Shown here: positions 61,561-64,000 of the stretch, piece by piece | Layout of the letters: every line of letters starts with the position of its first letter | Numbering within the stretch: the stretch's first letter is position 1 | Source: Firmicutes bacterium UBA6113 | GTDB lineage: Bacteria > Bacillota > Clostridia > Tissierellales > Sedimentibacteraceae | Direction: 5' to 3' | DNA length: 64,000 nucleotides | NCBI GenBank assembly: GCA_002422545.1 | Contig: DIWF01000005.1 | Coordinates: forward strand, 97,871 to 161,870 | Made by a program: the position numbers and the translations under genes | The notes under the pieces: generated by a model | Database searches by the model: none | What the model was told of the DNA's origin: nothing | The model's input: only the letters and a program-made list of their open reading frames with translations

Positions 61561-62565
61561 TTATTCAACTTCCACTTTAATGTTTTCAAAATTTATTTTA
61601 ACCCTTGTTCCTCTTCCTGCCTGAGATTCAATTTGTATTTTGTGTGAAAGCTTTGTTAAAATTTTCTTGCAAAGATACAAACCTATGCCCGTAGATTTTT
61701 TGTCTTCCCTTCCGTTGTATCCTGTAAATCCGTTTTCAAAAACCCGTGGAAGGTCCTCTTCTTTTATTCCTATTCCTGTATCTTCAATAACAAGAATTTT
61801 GTGTTCGTTTCCTTCTGTATATATTGATATTCCGCCTCTTAGGGTGTACTTAAGAGAGTTGGACAATATTTGTTCAATCACAAATAACAGCCACTTTTCA
61901 TCTGTGAGAACTGTACTTTTAAGTTCTGAAAATTCAAGCTTAAGCTTTTTGTGAACGAACACTTTCGCATATTTTCTTACAGCCTGTCTGACTATATCAT
62001 CAAGATTGTATTCCCTTATGACAAAATCTGTAGAGCTGCTGTCAAGACGAATGTATTGAAGAACCATTGCAACATACTGTTCTATCTTGAAAAGTTCCAT
62101 GGAAATCTCATCTGGATTTATGTCTTCTTCCGATTGCAGCAATAGCCTCATGGCTGAAATCGGTGTTTTTATCTGATGAGCCCACAGAGTATAGTAATCA
62201 GCAATTTCTTTTCTCGAATTGTCCATGGCTGTAATCTTTCTTATTTTGTCCTCGTGGACTGCACTCAGCAGTTCAAAATATTCTCTTTCCATGAGGCTTT
62301 TAGGTTCAGGCAGTTCATCAAGAGAAAGGGTTATTCGGCGTTTAATATCCTCCAGAGCATTTATTTTTTTATAAAATACGAAAAAGTCATAGGCTAGAGC
62401 TATAAATCCGAAAAAAGAACAAAGCACAAAGCCATACACCACTGCATCCAGTGGCAATCCGTACAGATAAAACTCTACAGCAAATACAGCAGCAAACAAT
62501 GCAAAAAATGCTGCTGATTTTTTATGCTGCATAAGATAAGAGCTGAATAGATTAATTGTTTTCAT
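61561..62565 (-). CDS. BceS-type sensor histidine kinase
   Basis: 334 residues. Two transmembrane helices (about 15-35 and 42-65) with almost no external loop mark an intramembrane-sensing kinase. The H box is TLWAHQIKTPISAMRLLL with the phosphorylated His, followed by an N box NSLKYT, G1 IEDTGIGI and G2 KSTGIGLYL. Such kinases do not sense antibiotics themselves but read the state of the BceAB transporter. The start follows the response-regulator stop directly (TAAATG). Confidence 0.92.
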   Translation of the reverse strand: MKTINLFSSYLMQHKKSAAFFALFAAVFAVEFYLYGLPLDAVVYGFVLCSFFGFIALAYDFFVFYKKINALEDIKRRITLSLDELPEPKSLMEREYFELLSAVHEDKIRKITAMDNSRKEIADYYTLWAHQIKTPISAMRLLLQSEEDINPDEISMELFKIEQYVAMVLQYIRLDSSSTDFVIREYNLDDIVRQAVRKYAKVFVHKKLKLEFSELKSTVLTDEKWLLFVIEQILSNSLKYTLRGGISIYTEGNEHKILVIEDTGIGIKEEDLPRVFENGFTGYNGREDKKSTGIGLYLCKKILTKLSHKIQIESQAGRGTRVKINFENIKVEVE

Positions 62566-63237
62566 TTATTCCACTATGTACCCTATTCCTTTCCTTGTTA
62601 GTATGAACTCCGTAAGACCTGCAGCATCCAGCTTTTTTCTGAGCCTTGTAACATTTACTGTAAGCGTGTTTTCATCCACATAACAGTCAGTTTCCCAAAG
62701 TCTTGTCATCAATGCGTCACGGCTCACTGTCCTTCCCTTGTTTTCCATGAGAAACTGCAGTATCTTGAAATCATTTTTTGTAAGCTCTATTTTTGTTCCC
62801 TTGTATGTGAGACTAGTATCCCCTGTGTTAAGAATTGCCCCCTTGTGTTCCAAAAGATTTGTCTGCCCTGCAAAATCATATGTACGGCGAAGCATTGCCT
62901 GCACCTTTGCTGTAAGAACATTGAGGTCAAATGGTTTTGAAATAAAATCATCTCCTCCCATGTTCATGGCCATTACAATATTCATGTTGTCTGATGCAGA
63001 TGAAATAAAAATAATGGGCACCTTTGATATTCTTCGAATTTCACTGCACCAGTGATAACCGTTGTAAAAAGGAAGTGATATGTCCATAAGAACCAGATGA
63101 GGTGAGTATGATGCAAAAATAGACAATACATTTTCAAAATCATCGACACACATTGCTTCGCAACCCCAGGATTTTATATGATTTTTAACAGATGAAGCTA
63201 TAACCAAATCATCTTCAACAATTAATATTTTATGCAT
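62566..63237 (-). CDS. BceR-type OmpR-family response regulator
   Basis: 223 residues. The receiver domain has VEDDLVIASSVK, the phospho-Asp in VLMDISLPF and the lysine in FISKPFD. The C-terminal winged helix (about 130-223) has LTKNDFKILQFLMENKG and VDENTLTVNVTRLRKKL. It should activate bceAB. ATG 63237 has AAGGAG ten bases upstream; the frame upstream has no ribosome site. It is the first gene of the module and lies next to the ilvD terminator. Confidence 0.93.
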   Translation of the reverse strand: MHKILIVEDDLVIASSVKNHIKSWGCEAMCVDDFENVLSIFASYSPHLVLMDISLPFYNGYHWCSEIRRISKVPIIFISSASDNMNIVMAMNMGGDDFISKPFDLNVLTAKVQAMLRRTYDFAGQTNLLEHKGAILNTGDTSLTYKGTKIELTKNDFKILQFLMENKGRTVSRDALMTRLWETDCYVDENTLTVNVTRLRKKLDAAGLTEFILTRKGIGYIVE

Positions 63238-63332
63238 ATAGACTAGACTCCTTAAACATTTATTGATAACAATATAACACATAATTTAAAACAATAAAAG
63301 AAAAGACAGAATTTTTATGGTGAAACTGCAAT

Positions 63333-63357
63333 AAAAAAGCATCGAAATCGATGCTTT
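63333..63357 (-). terminator. Rho-independent terminator after ilvD
   Basis: A stem AAAAGCATCGA/TCGATGCTTTT. On the minus strand it ends in a run of Ts. It lies between ilvD and the bceR promoter. Confidence 0.85.
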
Positions 63358-63363
63358 TGTTAA

Positions 63364-64000
63364 TTATTTTATTTTTGGAACTTCAAGAACTGCTCCTCTG
63401 TTGCCGGAAGTAACAAGTGCCCTGTATCTTGAAAGATAACCTGTTGTTATTCTTGGTTCCCTTGGCTGCCAGTTTTCTCTTCTCTTTTTTAGTTCTTCAT
63501 CAGACACCTCAAAGTCAATTGTGTTTTTGAGCATGTCTATTTTGATGATGTCACCTTCTTGAACAAGAGCTATATTTCCACCCACTGCAGCTTCAGGAGA
63601 CACATGTCCGATTGATGCTCCTCTTGTGGCTCCTGAGAAACGTCCGTCAGTTATTAAGGCAACGCTGCTTCCAAGACCTCTTCCAACTATTGCAGAAGTA
63701 GGATTGAGCATTTCTCTCATTCCGGGTCCTCCCTTTGGTCCCTCGTAGCGGATGACAACAACGTCTCCTGCAACAATCAATCCTTGATTAATTGCATTTA
63801 TGGCATCTTCTTCGCAATCGAAAACTCTTGCAGGTCCCTGGTGAACAAGCATTTCAGGAGCTACTGCAGAACGCTTCACAACACATGTGTCAGGTGCCAG
63901 ATTTCCTTTGAGAACTGCAATTCCACCTGTCTGGCTGAATGGGTTATCTATTGGTCTGATTACTTCAGGATCCATGTTATAGCATCCCTCGATGTTTTCT
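63364..64000 (-). CDS. ilvD: Dihydroxy-acid dehydratase, C-terminal part (gene continues past the window)
   Basis: The visible 3' part (about 212 residues) has GGIAVLKGNLAPDTCVVK, RYEGPKGGPGMREML, TDGRFSGATRGASIGHVSPEA and the ending TSGNRGAVLEVPK. These are the C-terminal signatures of IlvD. The open frame continues to base 64000, so the start and the iron-sulfur cysteines of the N-terminal half lie outside. It dehydrates 2,3-dihydroxy acids in valine, isoleucine and leucine synthesis. It ends at its own terminator. Confidence 0.95.
   Translation of the reverse strand, partial: ENIEGCYNMDPEVIRPIDNPFSQTGGIAVLKGNLAPDTCVVKRSAVAPEMLVHQGPARVFDCEEDAINAINQGLIVAGDVVVIRYEGPKGGPGMREMLNPTSAIVGRGLGSSVALITDGRFSGATRGASIGHVSPEAAVGGNIALVQEGDIIKIDMLKNTIDFEVSDEELKKRRENWQPREPRITTGYLSRYRALVTSGNRGAVLEVPKIK

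Overview
The window looks like chromosomal DNA from an anaerobic, low-GC Firmicute of the Clostridia type. The clues are AT-rich third positions and intergenic DNA, strong AGGAGG-type ribosome binding sites, a GerMN-domain lipoprotein of the sporulation or germination type, a lysine riboswitch, a T-box, FeoAB iron uptake, a TM1266-type iron-only hydrogenase regulator, and two genes that use UGA for selenocysteine. I see no phage, plasmid, IS element, CRISPR array or rRNA. The species cannot be fixed from the sequence alone. || Layout. 1-6.4 kb: GerMN lipoprotein, purine nucleoside phosphorylase/laccase-domain protein, MocR-type regulator, Ca-type P-ATPase. 6.6-13 kb: FAD dehydrogenase, then a TetR-controlled ABC exporter (adaptor, FtsX permease, ATPase, tetR) with two perfect palindromic operators. 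13.2-17.8 kb: ABC-F protein and a tight housekeeping run (HD protein, RluA, YbaK, DUF1294, TrmB). 17.9-23.9 kb: UPF0316 membrane protein, then the lysine/diaminopimelate operon dapA-dapB-dapH-lysC behind a lysine riboswitch, with an aminotransferase upstream. 24-35 kb: ClpE-like chaperone, DegV, MarR, Mpg, TatD, dipeptidase plus DUF819 transporter, XRE-cupin regulator, and an ABC importer pair without a binding protein. 35-38 kb: DtxR-type regulator divergent from feoAB, with a nested palindrome between them. 38-40.6 kb: a pgaC-pgaD-pgaB exopolysaccharide operon whose deacetylase is frameshifted. 41-45.5 kb: argCJBD. 45.7-48 kb: gltX behind an unusual leader, and a GNAT enzyme. 48.2-51.3 kb: small XRE protein, then a TM1266-type regulator with a complete ABC importer behind a possible attenuator. 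51.5-53 kb: two tandem HesB-like selenoprotein genes and small genes. 53-57.4 kb: pmbA, tldD and tyrS with a T-box. 57.7-63.3 kb: a CAP-domain secreted protein and a complete Bce-type peptide-sensing module. 63.4-64 kb: the 3' part of ilvD. || Most interesting points. (1) The gltX leader can fold into a tRNA-like cloverleaf with a glutamate anticodon (CUC), beginning about at the predicted transcription start and followed by a terminator. It may be a tRNA-Glu mimic controlling glutamyl-tRNA synthetase. (2) Two adjacent IscA/HesB-like genes each have an in-frame UGA at codon 32, and each has the same 7-bp hairpin with a GG loop 29 nt downstream. This is strong evidence for two selenoproteins, the second a divergent paralogue. 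(3) The leader of the TM1266-ABC operon has two identical 8-nt segments competing for one terminator arm, the hallmark of an attenuator or riboswitch. (4) The pgaB frameshift falls between two predicted metal-binding histidines.
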